A DNA stretch of 64,000 nt from Falsiroseomonas bella (GCF_003173615.1 NZ_QGNA01000001.1:496001-560000); one strand, 5' to 3'. Counted from the first letter of the stretch, positions 45,307 to 53,997 are shown. Translations and numbers: made by a program. The notes: generated from the sequence alone by a model not told the origin.

Positions 45307-45734
45307 CGCCACAGCAATTGGCCGAAGCCTGCGCCGACGCCATGTGGGCGGAGGACCGCGCCTCCGCCGGCCTCGGCATGCGCATCGCGCGTGTCGCGCC
45401 GGGCGAGGCCGAGCTGACCATGCCGGTGGAGAGCCGCATGGTGAACGGGCACGGCATCTGCCATGGCGGCTTCATCTTCGCGCTGGCCGATTCCGCCTTC
45501 GCCTTCGCCTGCAATTCCTTCAACCGTCGCGCCGTCGCGCAGAGCAACACCATCACCTATCTGCGCCCCGCGAAGCTCGGCGACACGCTGACGGCGCGCG
45601 CCGTGCAGACCACCAGCGCAGGCCGCAGCGGCATCACGGACGTCACCGTCAGCGACCAGGACGGCCGCGCCATCGCCGTGTTCCGCGGCCTGTCCCGCGT
45701 CATCGAAGGTCATCTCGTGGAGGTCACGCCATGA
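45303..45734 (+). CDS. paaI: Hydroxyphenylacetyl-CoA thioesterase PaaI
   Basis: A 143-residue single hot-dog-fold thioesterase. VNGHGICHGGFIFALADSAF near 48-67 carries the active-site Gly/Asp pattern of PaaI (the HGG and the D of ALADSAF), and the SNTITYLRPAKLGDTL block follows. PaaI hydrolyses dead-end ring-hydroxylated phenylacetyl-CoA esters, releasing trapped CoA. It overlaps both paaG (ATGA 45303-45306) and paaK (ATGA 45731-45734), implying stepwise translational coupling. Confidence 0.93.
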   Translation: MTPQQLAEACADAMWAEDRASAGLGMRIARVAPGEAELTMPVESRMVNGHGICHGGFIFALADSAFAFACNSFNRRAVAQSNTITYLRPAKLGDTLTARAVQTTSAGRSGITDVTVSDQDGRAIAVFRGLSRVIEGHLVEVTP

Positions 45735-47044
45735 CGACGCGCCTCGGCGATCCGCCGCCGGCCGAGTTGCTCGACGAAGGCGAGCGGCTCTCGCCGCCGC
45801 AGCTGCGCGCGCTGCAGCGCGAGCGCCTCGCCGCCACCCTCGCCAACGCCTATGAGAATGTCCCGCATTACCGCCGCGCCTTCGAGGAAGCCGGCGTCAC
45901 GCCGCTGGATTTCCGCGACCCGGAAGACCTGCGGAAGTTCCCCTTCACGACGAAGGCGGACCTGCGCGCCAACTATCCCTTCGGTATGTTCGCCGTGCCG
46001 CGCGAGCAGGTTGTCCGCATCCACGCCTCCTCCGGCACCACGGGCAAGCCCACCGTCGTCGGCTACACGAAGCAGGACATCGACAGCTGGGCCGCGCTCG
46101 TCGCCCGATCCATCCGCGCCAGCGGCGGCAGGCCGGGGATGATCGTGCATGTCGCCTATGGCTACGGCCTCTTCACCGGCGGGCTCGGCGCGCATTACGG
46201 CGCGGAGGCCATGGGCTGCACCGTCATCCCCGTTTCCGGCGGCATGACCGAGCGCCAGGTCCAGCTGATCGAGGATTTCCGGCCCGAGATCATCATGGTC
46301 ACACCCTCCTACATGCTCGCCTTGCTGGACGAGTTCCGGCGACAGGGCGTGGACCCGCGCAAATCCTCCCTCAAGGTCGGCATCTTCGGCGCCGAGCCCT
46401 GGACCGAGGCGATGCGCACGCAGATCGAGGAAGCCTTCGACCTGCACGCCGTGGACATCTATGGCCTGTCCGAGGTGATGGGCCCCGGCGTCGCCAATGA
46501 ATGCGTCGAGACCAAAGACGGCCCGCATATCTGGGAGGACCATTTCTACCCGGAGATCGTGAACCCCGAGACCGGCGAGCCGGTGCTGGATGGCGAGCCG
46601 GGCGAGCTGGTCTTCACCAGCCTCACCAAGCAGGCGATGCCGGTCATCCGCTACCGCACGCGCGACCTGACGCGGCTGCTGCCGGGCACGGCGCGTCCCG
46701 CCTTCCGGCGCATGCAGAAGATCACCGGCCGCAGCGACGACATGATCATCCTGCGCGGCGTCAACGTGTTCCCTTCGCAGGTGGAGGAGCAGATCCTGCG
46801 CGTGCCGCACCTGGCGCCGCACTACCAGCTGGTCCTGACGCGCGAGGGCCCGATGGATGCGATGACCATCGCGGTGGAATGCGAGCCCGGCAGCGATGCG
46901 GGCGAGCGCGCCGCCGCCGCGCAGGCGCTGGCGCATCACGTGAAGGAGATGATCGGCGTCTCTGCCGCCGTGGATGTGCGCGACCCCGGCGCGATCGAGC
47001 GCAGCCTCGGCAAGGCGCGACGTGTCGTGGACAAGAGGAAGTAA
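45731..47044 (+). CDS. paaK: Phenylacetate-CoA ligase
   Basis: A 437-residue adenylate-forming ligase of typical PaaK length. It contains LANAYENVPHYRRAFEEAGV near 37-56, the AMP/phosphate loop ASSGTTGKPTVVGYT near 98-112, EPWTEAMRTQIEE near 223, YGLSEVMGPGVANEC near 243-257 and the C-terminal hinge region RSDDMIILRGVNVFPSQVEE near 334-353. It converts phenylacetate, ATP and CoA to phenylacetyl-CoA, the first committed step of the paa pathway. Its presence with paaG, paaI, paaN and a TetR gene makes the assignment firm. Confidence 0.96.
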   Translation: MTTRLGDPPPAELLDEGERLSPPQLRALQRERLAATLANAYENVPHYRRAFEEAGVTPLDFRDPEDLRKFPFTTKADLRANYPFGMFAVPREQVVRIHASSGTTGKPTVVGYTKQDIDSWAALVARSIRASGGRPGMIVHVAYGYGLFTGGLGAHYGAEAMGCTVIPVSGGMTERQVQLIEDFRPEIIMVTPSYMLALLDEFRRQGVDPRKSSLKVGIFGAEPWTEAMRTQIEEAFDLHAVDIYGLSEVMGPGVANECVETKDGPHIWEDHFYPEIVNPETGEPVLDGEPGELVFTSLTKQAMPVIRYRTRDLTRLLPGTARPAFRRMQKITGRSDDMIILRGVNVFPSQVEEQILRVPHLAPHYQLVLTREGPMDAMTIAVECEPGSDAGERAAAAQALAHHVKEMIGVSAAVDVRDPGAIERSLGKARRVVDKRK

Positions 47045-47045
47045 G

Positions 47046-47672
47046 ATGGCGCGACCACGGGCCGCCGACCACTTCGAAAAACGCCAGGCCTTCATGGCGC
47101 AGGCGGCGGAGCTGTTCGCACGGCACGGCTACGACCGCGCCTCGCTGGCGATGCTGGCGCAGGCCTGCGGCGTCTCCAAGGCGCTGGTCTATCACTACTG
47201 GCGCGACAAGGAGGAACTGCTCTTCGACGTGCTGGCGCAGCACCTGCAGCACCTGGTGGAGCTCGCGCGCGGCGTCCACATGCTCACGCGCAGCCCACGC
47301 GAACGCCTCGAGACCTTCGCCTTCCTGCTGCTGGATGCGTATCGCGACGCGGATGCGGTGCACCGCGTGCAGATCGCCTGCCTCTCCCTGCTCTCGCCGG
47401 AGCGGCAGGAAGCCTTGAAGTCGCTGGAACGGGCGCTGGTGGAGGAGGCCGCGGGCATCGTCGCGGACCTGCATCCCGACATCGCGCGGCAGCGGCATCT
47501 GCTGATGCCGCTGACCATGTCCTTCTTCGCGATGCTGAACTGGCATTATCTGTGGCACCGCGAGGGCGCGAAGCTGACGCGCGCGGATTATGCGCGGATG
47601 GTCGCGACCCTGATCGCGGCCGGCGTGCCGGCGGTGGCGGACCAGTTCGGGGAGGCGATGGCCAGCGGGTGA
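47046..47672 (+). CDS. TetR/AcrR family regulator, PaaR-like
   Basis: A 208-residue TetR protein starting 2 bp after the paaK stop. The helix-turn-helix spans about residues 12-58 (AQAAELFARHGYDRASLAML; ACGVSKALVYHYWRDKEELL). The C-terminal domain is all helical with no cofactor motif. In beta- and alphaproteobacteria TetR regulators at this position (PaaR) repress paa genes and are released by phenylacetyl-CoA. Position at the end of paaG-I-K and the palindrome at 44451-44470 support that role, but ligand specificity is inferred only from context. Confidence 0.88.
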   Translation: MARPRAADHFEKRQAFMAQAAELFARHGYDRASLAMLAQACGVSKALVYHYWRDKEELLFDVLAQHLQHLVELARGVHMLTRSPRERLETFAFLLLDAYRDADAVHRVQIACLSLLSPERQEALKSLERALVEEAAGIVADLHPDIARQRHLLMPLTMSFFAMLNWHYLWHREGAKLTRADYARMVATLIAAGVPAVADQFGEAMASG

Positions 47673-47712
47673 CGCCCGGCGCCCGGGCCGGCGCTTGCCG
47701 GGCCGGACGCGC

Positions 47713-48465
47713 TCAGCGCCAGCCGCGACGCATCAGCGCGGCTTCCGCCGCCTCGTCGAGCGGCGGCGCGGCACCCAGCCGCTCCAGCATCGCGCCGATC
47801 ACCGGATGCTCCGCCGATGCGGTGCGCAGCGCGTCGCCGGTTTCGAGCGTGACGCCGGCGCGCAGCGCCCAGGCGCCGCCGTCGCGGCAAGCGAGCCCCG
47901 CCAGCGCGCCGGCGGGGCCCTCGAGCAGGAAGTCCCGGCAGGCGCCGCCGGCGACCGGATGCGTTGCGAGAGGCTGCACGCGATAGCTGCCCTCGGTGCG
48001 GGCGCTGCCGGACGGCGTCGCCTCCAGCGCGGCCGCGACGAGCGCCTGCGCGCCGGCCAGCGGATCGCGCAACCCGCCCGGCGCCGTGGCGCCCTCGCGC
48101 CCGAGCCAGTAGCCGACCGGCGCGGCGAGCAGCGCGGCGACGGAGGCCGCGAGTGCCATCGGCAGCCAGCTGCGCGTGGCGGGGCGCGGTCGCGTGGGCA
48201 GGGGCACGACCTTGCGCGCACCTGTGCCAGGACTGCCCGCTGCATCGGCAGCCAGCACCGCGGCGACCAGCGCGGCCGGCACCGGCGCCTCCGCCACCGG
48301 CCCGAGCGCGGCCGCGGCGGCGCGGCGTGTCTCCGCGAAGAGCGCATAGCGCGCCGCGAGCCCGGGCTCCGCGGTGAGACGGGCGCGGAGCGGCGCGGCC
48401 TCGACCTCGGCGAGTTCGCCATCGGCCAGGCGCATCAGCAGCATGTCCTCCTCCTCCCGGTCCAT
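47713..48465 (-). CDS. Anti-sigma factor (transmembrane)
   Basis: A 250-residue protein encoded 3 bp after the ECF sigma gene. The cytoplasmic N-terminus starts MDREEEDMLLMRLADGELAEVEAAPLRARLTAEPGLAARYALFAE, the usual anti-sigma domain opening, but without the HxxxCxxC zinc motif. A single membrane helix lies near 99-120 (WLPMALAASVAALLAAPVGYW), followed by an extracytoplasmic domain of about 125 residues with three cysteines. It probably holds the sigma factor at the membrane until a periplasmic signal, possibly the neighbouring S8 protease, releases it. The function is assigned from order and topology rather than strong similarity. Confidence 0.8.
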   Translation of the reverse strand: MDREEEDMLLMRLADGELAEVEAAPLRARLTAEPGLAARYALFAETRRAAAAALGPVAEAPVPAALVAAVLAADAAGSPGTGARKVVPLPTRPRPATRSWLPMALAASVAALLAAPVGYWLGREGATAPGGLRDPLAGAQALVAAALEATPSGSARTEGSYRVQPLATHPVAGGACRDFLLEGPAGALAGLACRDGGAWALRAGVTLETGDALRTASAEHPVIGAMLERLGAAPPLDEAAEAALMRRGWR

Positions 48466-48468
48466 GCG

Positions 48469-49014
48469 TCAGTCGCTCCCGCCGGTGTAGGCCGCGCTCG
48501 CCAGGCCGAGCGCGGCGCCCAGGGCGCGGCGCGCGCGGAACAGCCGGCTCATCACCGTGCCCACCGGGATCTCCAGGAGTTCCGCCGTCTCCGCATAGCT
48601 CAGCCCCTCCACGCAGACCGCCACCAGCACCGCGCGCTGCTCCTCCGGCAGCGCATCCATCGCCGCCCAGACGCGCTCCAGCGTCAGGGTGGCCTCCGTC
48701 TCGCGCCGCCCATCCGCGCCCACGAGTGCCGCGATCGCGTCCGGCTCGCCGGTTGCGGGGCCGCGGCGGGCCTGCGCCCGGCGCTGGTCGATCCAGATGT
48801 TCTGCATGATGCGGAACATCCAGGAATCGAGCCGCGTGCCGGGCGTGAACCGCTCCGGCATGCGCAGCGCCCGCTCGCAGGCCGCCTGCACCAGGTCGTC
48901 GGCCGCGTCGAGCGAGCCGGCGAGACCCGCGCCGAAGCGCCGCAGCCGCGGCAGCAGCGCCACCAGCGCCTTGGCGAAGTCGCTCGGCCCGGGCTGACTT
49001 CCGTCGGACGACAT
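48469..49014 (-). CDS. ECF-type RNA polymerase sigma factor
   Basis: A 181-residue sigma-70-family protein with only regions 2 and 4. Region 2 is near 15-85 (DAADDLVQAACERALRMPER; SWMFRIMQNIWIDQRRAQ), and region 4 near 115-165 (ALPEEQRAVLVAVCVEGLSY; ETAELLEIPVGTVMSRLFRA). I chose ATG 49014, preceded by GGCGGAG; longer in-frame starts would enter the divergent protease gene. It directs transcription from a GGAAT/CGAT-like promoter and is probably autoregulated (see 49032-49057). It is partnered with the anti-sigma protein downstream. Confidence 0.92.
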   Translation of the reverse strand: MSSDGSQPGPSDFAKALVALLPRLRRFGAGLAGSLDAADDLVQAACERALRMPERFTPGTRLDSWMFRIMQNIWIDQRRAQARRGPATGEPDAIAALVGADGRRETEATLTLERVWAAMDALPEEQRAVLVAVCVEGLSYAETAELLEIPVGTVMSRLFRARRALGAALGLASAAYTGGSD

Positions 49015-49031
49015 CAACACTCCGCCATCAA

Positions 49032-49057
49032 ATCGTCCGGCCCCCGGCGTTATTCCC
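49032..49057 (-). promoter_or_regulatory. Candidate ECF autoregulatory promoter
   Basis: On the minus strand GGGAATAA (49057-49050) is followed 16 bases after GGAAT by CGAT (49035-49032). That spacing and sequence resemble alphaproteobacterial ECF promoters (GGAA-N16/17-CGTT type). Transcription would begin about 49025, just before the ribosome site of the sigma gene. Confidence 0.4.
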
Positions 49058-49123
49058 ACAGCCGGGGCAGATACCACATCCCGCGTGCCCCAATCAGGCG
49101 TCGGCAGACCGGGAGAACAGTCC

Positions 49124-50503
49124 ATGCGCGACCCGCGACGGATCGCCGCCCTGCTTGTCGCCTTGCTACTGCTTGCGCTGCCGGCGGGTGCGCCGCGGGC
49201 CGACGACGACGATGACGGCGGCGGTCCGGGTGGCGGCGGCGCGAGCAGCAGCGCCGGCGGCGCGCAAGGCGGCGCGTCGGACGGAGGCGGCGGGGATCCC
49301 GCGACCCCCATGCCGCGGGGCGCGCCCTCCACCGGCGACCCGCTCCGCGATCTCCGGAGTTTCCTCGGCGTCTTCGTGCCCGGCGTCACGCCGGCGCCCG
49401 CCCCGACCGCCCCGGCGCCGGCCCCCGCGCCCCGCCAGGCCGCGCGGCCGCCGGCGCAGGCCGCGACCACGGTGCCGCGTGAGATTGCCGCGATCGGGGT
49501 GGATGCGCCCGCCCGGGCCAGGCTGGTCGCCGTCGGCTTCACGGTGATCGAGGAGACGCCGGCGCTGCTGGTGCCGGGAAGCATCATGCGGCTCGGCCCG
49601 CCCCGCGGCAGCACGCCCGCCGCCGCCGCGGCCACCGCGCGCAGCCTGGCGCCGGCCGCGCGCTTCGACCTGAACCACCTCTATCGCCCGGGCTCGGCCG
49701 CGCCAGGGATGGCGGCGCCCGCCGCGGCGAGCGGCGGCCCGGCGCCGGCGCGCTGCGCCGCCCTGCCGGTCGGCATGATCGACACGGCCATCGCCGCGGA
49801 GCATCCCGCGCTCGCCGGATCGCGCATCGAGCGCCTGACGCGCCGCGGCAGCGGCCGCGCGCCGTCCGACGCGGCGCATGGCACCGCCGTCGCCGCGCTG
49901 CTCGGCGCCGCGCTCGGCGATGTGCCGATCGTCGCGGTGGATGCGTTCCACCGGCGCCCGGATGGTGACGCGGCGGATGCCTTCGACATCGCCGGCGCGC
50001 TGGCGCTGCTGGTCGCGCGGGGTGTCGCTGTGGTGAACCTCTCCTTCGCGGGCCCGGACAATGCGGTACTGGCCCTGGCGACGGAGCGGGCCGCAGCGCA
50101 GGGCCTGCTGCTCGCCGCGGCCGCGGGAAATGACGGGCAGCAGAGCCCGCCCCGCTATCCCGCCGCCTATCCCTGGGTGGTCGCGGTCACCGCGGTGGAC
50201 CGCGCGCGGCGGCCCTTCGTGCGCGCGGTGCGCGGGCCGCATCTCGCCTTCGCCGCGCCGGGCGTCGGGTTGGCGGCGCCCGGGCGCGCCGGGGTGCGGC
50301 TCAGCGGCACCTCCTACGCGGTGCCCTTCGTCAGCGCCGCCTTCGCCTGGGCCATGGCCGGGCAGGACCGCGATGCGGCCTTGCAACTGCTCGCGGCCGG
50401 CGCGGAGGACCTCGGCTCGCCCGGGCGCGACCGGATCTTCGGCTGGGGCCTGATCCGCCCGGCCCAGGGCTGCGACGCGCCGCGGCTCGACGCCGCCTGG
50501 TGA
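49124..50503 (+). CDS. S8 family serine peptidase (subtilase), secreted
   Basis: A 459-residue protein. The signal peptide covers about residues 1-26 (RRIAALLVALLLLALPAGAP), followed by a low-complexity Asp/Gly/Ala/Pro linker to about residue 110. The subtilase domain shows the catalytic triad D220 (GMIDTAI), H252 (AHGTAVA) and S397 (SGTSYAVP), with N336 in AAGND as oxyanion-hole residue. Residues 115-200 may be a propeptide or substrate-recognition domain. GGGAGAA lies before the ATG. It is divergent from the ECF sigma and anti-sigma genes, an arrangement that suggests the protease is a target or a modulator of the sigma system. Confidence 0.9.
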   Translation: MRDPRRIAALLVALLLLALPAGAPRADDDDDGGGPGGGGASSSAGGAQGGASDGGGGDPATPMPRGAPSTGDPLRDLRSFLGVFVPGVTPAPAPTAPAPAPAPRQAARPPAQAATTVPREIAAIGVDAPARARLVAVGFTVIEETPALLVPGSIMRLGPPRGSTPAAAAATARSLAPAARFDLNHLYRPGSAAPGMAAPAAASGGPAPARCAALPVGMIDTAIAAEHPALAGSRIERLTRRGSGRAPSDAAHGTAVAALLGAALGDVPIVAVDAFHRRPDGDAADAFDIAGALALLVARGVAVVNLSFAGPDNAVLALATERAAAQGLLLAAAAGNDGQQSPPRYPAAYPWVVAVTAVDRARRPFVRAVRGPHLAFAAPGVGLAAPGRAGVRLSGTSYAVPFVSAAFAWAMAGQDRDAALQLLAAGAEDLGSPGRDRIFGWGLIRPAQGCDAPRLDAAW

Positions 50504-50568
50504 GCCGGCGCGGCGCGGCCCGGAGCACGCCCTTCGGTCCGCCCGTGACGCGGTGCTAGACTGCCGCC

Positions 50569-51255
50569 ATGACGCTGCGCCTCAACGCCGACTTCGCCTG
50601 CCGCGCCGCGGTGCATCCCGCGCCCGAGGCCTGGGTGGCCTCGCCCATGGCCGGGGTCGAGCGGCTGATGCTGGACCGCGTGGGCGGCGAGGTGGCGCGC
50701 GCCACCTCCCTGGTGCGGTATGCGCCGGGCAGCGCCTTCTCCGGCCACCGCCATGACGGCGGCGAGGAATTCCTGGTGCTGGACGGGGTGTTCCAGGACG
50801 AGACGGGCGACCACCCGGCGGGCACCTATGTGCGCAACCCGCCGGGCACATCGCATGTCCCGGCCTCGGCGCCGGGCTGCACCATCTTCGTCAAGCTCTG
50901 GCAGTTCGACCCGGAGGACCTGACGCCGCTGCGCGCCGACATCGCCGCCCTGCCTCGCGCCGCCGATCCGCTCCGGCCCGGCGTGCTCGTGGCGCCGCTG
51001 CTCGCCCGCCAGGACGAGACGGTGCGGATCGAGGACTGGGTGCCGGGGGCACGGGTGCCGCTGCTCGCCCCGCGCGGGCTGGAATTGCTGGTCCTGGCCG
51101 GCGGCTTCACGGAAGGGGGCGAGGCATTCGGCCGGCATGCCTGGCTGCGCCTGCCGCCCGGCCATCGCGGCGTGGCTGTGGCCGGGCCGCAGGGCGCGAC
51201 CGTCTGGGCCAAGGCAGGGCATCTGGCGCAGATCCGCCTGCCGCCCGGCGCCTGA
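50569..51255 (+). CDS. Cupin domain-containing protein, ChrR-like
   Basis: A 228-residue bicupin. The first cupin (about 30-125) has FSGHRHDGGEEFLVLDGVFQ near 57-76, the GHxHxxxEE metal-binding set, and RNPPGTSHVP near 88-97 with the last His. The second half (about 130-225) is a degenerate cupin without the full metal set. This layout resembles the cupin part of the anti-sigma factor ChrR, but its N-terminal zinc-binding sigma-contact domain is absent. Some proteins of this kind are acetylacetone-cleaving-type oxygenases or isomerases. It lies 65 bp after the S8 protease on the same strand. Confidence 0.82.
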   Translation: MTLRLNADFACRAAVHPAPEAWVASPMAGVERLMLDRVGGEVARATSLVRYAPGSAFSGHRHDGGEEFLVLDGVFQDETGDHPAGTYVRNPPGTSHVPASAPGCTIFVKLWQFDPEDLTPLRADIAALPRAADPLRPGVLVAPLLARQDETVRIEDWVPGARVPLLAPRGLELLVLAGGFTEGGEAFGRHAWLRLPPGHRGVAVAGPQGATVWAKAGHLAQIRLPPGA

Positions 51256-51334
51256 TGGCCCGCCCCCGGCGCGTTCACCTTTCGATACCGTTCCCGGGCT
51301 TGGCCGATCCCCCGGCCGGGGCCACTTTCGCGGC

Positions 51335-52747
51335 ATGTCCCGCATGACCCGCCGTGCCGCCCTTCAGGCCGCTGCCGCTTGCGCGGCCGCCGCCACCCTG
51401 CCCGCCGAGGCCCTGGCGCAACCCGCCACGCCCGCCGGCGTGACAGAGCGCCCACTGTTCGGCGCCACGCTGCGCACGCTGCCCAACGGGCTGCGCGTCG
51501 CCTTCGTGGAGAACCGGCGCGCGCCGGTCGTGGCGCAATACGCCTATGTCGCCGCGGGCGGCGGCGAGGACCCGGCCGGGAAGTCGGGCGTCGCCCATTT
51601 CCTCGAGCACATGATGTTCAAGGGCAGCCCGCAGGTGGCCTCCGGCGAGTTCTCCCGCCGCGTGGCGCGGGAGGGCGGGAACGACAACGCCTTCACCTCG
51701 CGCGACGTCACCGGCTACTTCCAGCATGTCGAGGCCTCGCGCCTCGACCTCGTCGCGATGATGGAGGCGGACCGCTTCGCCGCCGCGCGCATCCCGGCGG
51801 ACGAGGTGGAGCCGGAACGGCAGGTGATCCTGGAGGAGCGCGCGCAGCGCACCTCCTCCTCGCCCCGCGCGCTGTTCTTCGAGGGCTTCCAGGCGGCGAT
51901 GTGGGGTCGGCAGCACTGGGCCGGCCGACCGATCATCGGCTGGGAGGAGGAGATCCGCGCGATCACCCATGCCGACCTGGTCGAGTTCCACCGCGCCCGC
52001 TACGCCGCGGGCAACGCCGTGCTGGTGGTGACCGGCGCCGTGCCCTCCGACAGCTTCTGGCAGGTGGCCGAGGCGAAATGGGGCGCCCTGCCGCCCGGCC
52101 CGCCCGTGCCCCGCAACCGCGCCGCGCCGCCGGCCGAGATCCCGGAGCCGCGCTACAGCCGCAACGATCCGCGGCTGCGCGGCGAGGCGGTGTTCCTGCG
52201 CGACTGGCAGGCGCCCTCCCTGACCGCGGGCGAGACGCGCCTCGGCGAGCCGCTGGAAGTGCTGCGCCACCTGCTCGGCGGCGGCACCGGATCGCGCCTG
52301 CATCACGCCCTGGTGGAGGGTGGCCTCGCCGTTTCGGTCGGCGCTTCCTACGATTCCGATGCGGCCTCCTGGACGGATTTCGGCATCTCCGCCGTGCCGC
52401 GGCGCGAGGTGGCGCCGGAGCGCGTCGAGCAAGCCATGATGGCCGAGGTGAAGCGCCTGCTGGATGGCGGCGGCCCGACCGAGGCCGAGGTCGCGCGCGC
52501 CATCCGGCAGATGACGGCCGGCGCGCTGCTGGCGCTGGACGGGCTCGGCGCGGCGCCCCGAATGATCGGCGGCGCGCTGGCGATCGGCCTGCCGCTGGAG
52601 ACGGTGGAGTTCTGGCCGGCCCGGCTGCGCGCCGTCACGCGCGACCAGGTGGCGGAGGCCGCCGAGGCGGTGCTCGGCAAGGCGCCCTCGGCCAGCGGCT
52701 GGCTGCTGCCCGAAGGCGTCCCGGCGCCGGCGGAGGTGCGGGCATGA
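51335..52747 (+). CDS. M16 family zinc metallopeptidase, catalytic subunit
   Basis: A 470-residue protein with a signal peptide (about residues 1-29, ending EALAQ; the RR start hints at Tat export). The inverted zinc motif HFLEH is at 88-92, and a downstream Glu near 168 in QVILEER is the third zinc ligand region. The C-terminal half is a second, inactive M16 domain with a GGGTGSRLHHALVE block near 308-321. It is expected to act in the periplasm, degrading peptides. It is translationally coupled (ATGA) to a second M16 protein, which together should form a heterodimer. The ATG at 51344 is a possible alternative start. Confidence 0.92.
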   Translation: MSRMTRRAALQAAAACAAAATLPAEALAQPATPAGVTERPLFGATLRTLPNGLRVAFVENRRAPVVAQYAYVAAGGGEDPAGKSGVAHFLEHMMFKGSPQVASGEFSRRVAREGGNDNAFTSRDVTGYFQHVEASRLDLVAMMEADRFAAARIPADEVEPERQVILEERAQRTSSSPRALFFEGFQAAMWGRQHWAGRPIIGWEEEIRAITHADLVEFHRARYAAGNAVLVVTGAVPSDSFWQVAEAKWGALPPGPPVPRNRAAPPAEIPEPRYSRNDPRLRGEAVFLRDWQAPSLTAGETRLGEPLEVLRHLLGGGTGSRLHHALVEGGLAVSVGASYDSDAASWTDFGISAVPRREVAPERVEQAMMAEVKRLLDGGGPTEAEVARAIRQMTAGALLALDGLGAAPRMIGGALAIGLPLETVEFWPARLRAVTRDQVAEAAEAVLGKAPSASGWLLPEGVPAPAEVRA

Positions 52748-53997
52748 CCGACACCTTTCGGCTCGACATCCAGACCGTCGAGGCGGGCGGGCGCTCCGCC
52801 TGGCTGATCAAGGACCAATCCGTTCCCGTCGTCTCCATCGCCTGGGCCTGGCGCGGCGGCGCCGCGCTCGATCCGGCGGAGCATGCCGGTGCGCTCTCCA
52901 TGGGTGCGGCGCTGCTGACCGAGGGCGCGGGCGACCTCGACAACCGCGCCTTCGCCGATGCGCTGCGCGACGAGGCGATCGGCCTGGGTTTCGGCGCGGA
53001 GCGCGACGGCTTCGAAGGCTCGCTGCGCGCGCTGCGGACGGCGCTGCCGGAGGCGGTGCGACTGGCCAATCTCGCGATGCGCGCGCCGCGGCTCGATCAG
53101 CCCGCGGTGGCACGGGTGCGCGCCCGCGCGGTGGCCGGCGCGCGCGCGCAGCTGGAGACGCCGCGCGGCCAGGTCGGGCGCGCCTTCTGGGCCGCGGCCT
53201 TTCCCGACCATCCCGCGGGCCGCCCGACGGGCGGCACGGTGGAGACGCTCTCGGCCCTGCCGGAGGAGGCGATCCGCGCCGCGCTGACGCGGCAGATCCG
53301 GTCCGGGGGGCTGCTGGTCGCCGCCGCGGGCGCGATCACGCCGGACGAACTGACGCGGCTGATGCCGGCCCTGTTCGAGGGCCTGCCCCCGGGCGCACCG
53401 CCCGAGGCGCCGCCGCTGCCCGCCTTCACTGCCTTCGACCGGCGCGTGGTGGAGGTCGCATCGCCGCAATCGGCGATCCTGTTCGGCCAGCCCGGCCTGC
53501 CGGTGACCGACCCGGAATGGGAGACGGCGCAGGTGGTGCTCCGCGTTCTGGCCGGCGGCGGCTTCTCCTCCCGCCTGATGGAGGCGGTGCGGGTGAAGCG
53601 CGGGCTCGCCTATGGCATCGGCGCGGGGCTCGACGTGCTGTTCGGGCAGGGCATCGTCGTCGGCTCCTCCGCCACCGACAATGCACGCGTGGCCGAGACG
53701 CTGGCGGTGACGCGGGAGGAATGGGCGCGCATGGCCGCGGAAGGGCCGACGCGGGAGGAACTGGACGACGCCGTCGCCTTCCTCACCGGCAACCTGCCGC
53801 TGCAGTTCACCGACAGCCGCCGCATCGCCGGCACGCTGCTCGCGCTGCGCCGCAACGGGCGGCCACTCGACTGGCTGAATGCGCGGGCGGAGCGGCTGCG
53901 CGGGCTGACTACGGCGCAGACCACGGCGGTCGCGCAGCGGCTGCTGGAGCCGGGCGCGCTGTCGGTCGCGATCGCGGGGCAGCCCGTCGGGCTGTAG
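52744..53997 (+). CDS. M16 family peptidase, non-catalytic subunit
   Basis: A 417-residue M16-fold protein. At the place of the HxxEH motif the sequence reads AEHAGALSMGAALLTEGAG, so zinc cannot be bound and the subunit is inactive. The C-terminal domain retains FSSRLMEAVRVKRGLAYGIG near 279-298, the R/Y substrate-binding region typical of this partner subunit. No clear signal peptide is visible at MTDTFRLDIQ, although partners in other species are usually exported; either an upstream start is used or the protein remains cytoplasmic. It overlaps the catalytic subunit gene by 4 bp. Confidence 0.9.
   Translation: MTDTFRLDIQTVEAGGRSAWLIKDQSVPVVSIAWAWRGGAALDPAEHAGALSMGAALLTEGAGDLDNRAFADALRDEAIGLGFGAERDGFEGSLRALRTALPEAVRLANLAMRAPRLDQPAVARVRARAVAGARAQLETPRGQVGRAFWAAAFPDHPAGRPTGGTVETLSALPEEAIRAALTRQIRSGGLLVAAAGAITPDELTRLMPALFEGLPPGAPPEAPPLPAFTAFDRRVVEVASPQSAILFGQPGLPVTDPEWETAQVVLRVLAGGGFSSRLMEAVRVKRGLAYGIGAGLDVLFGQGIVVGSSATDNARVAETLAVTREEWARMAAEGPTREELDDAVAFLTGNLPLQFTDSRRIAGTLLALRRNGRPLDWLNARAERLRGLTTAQTTAVAQRLLEPGALSVAIAGQPVGL

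Noticed and set aside
51379-53997. An 872-codon open frame spanning both M16 peptidase genes
   Set aside because: Only its second part, from 52744, encodes the M16 partner. The first 455 codons are an out-of-frame reading of the catalytic subunit gene, rich in Arg/Gly/Ala as expected for high-GC shadow frames.
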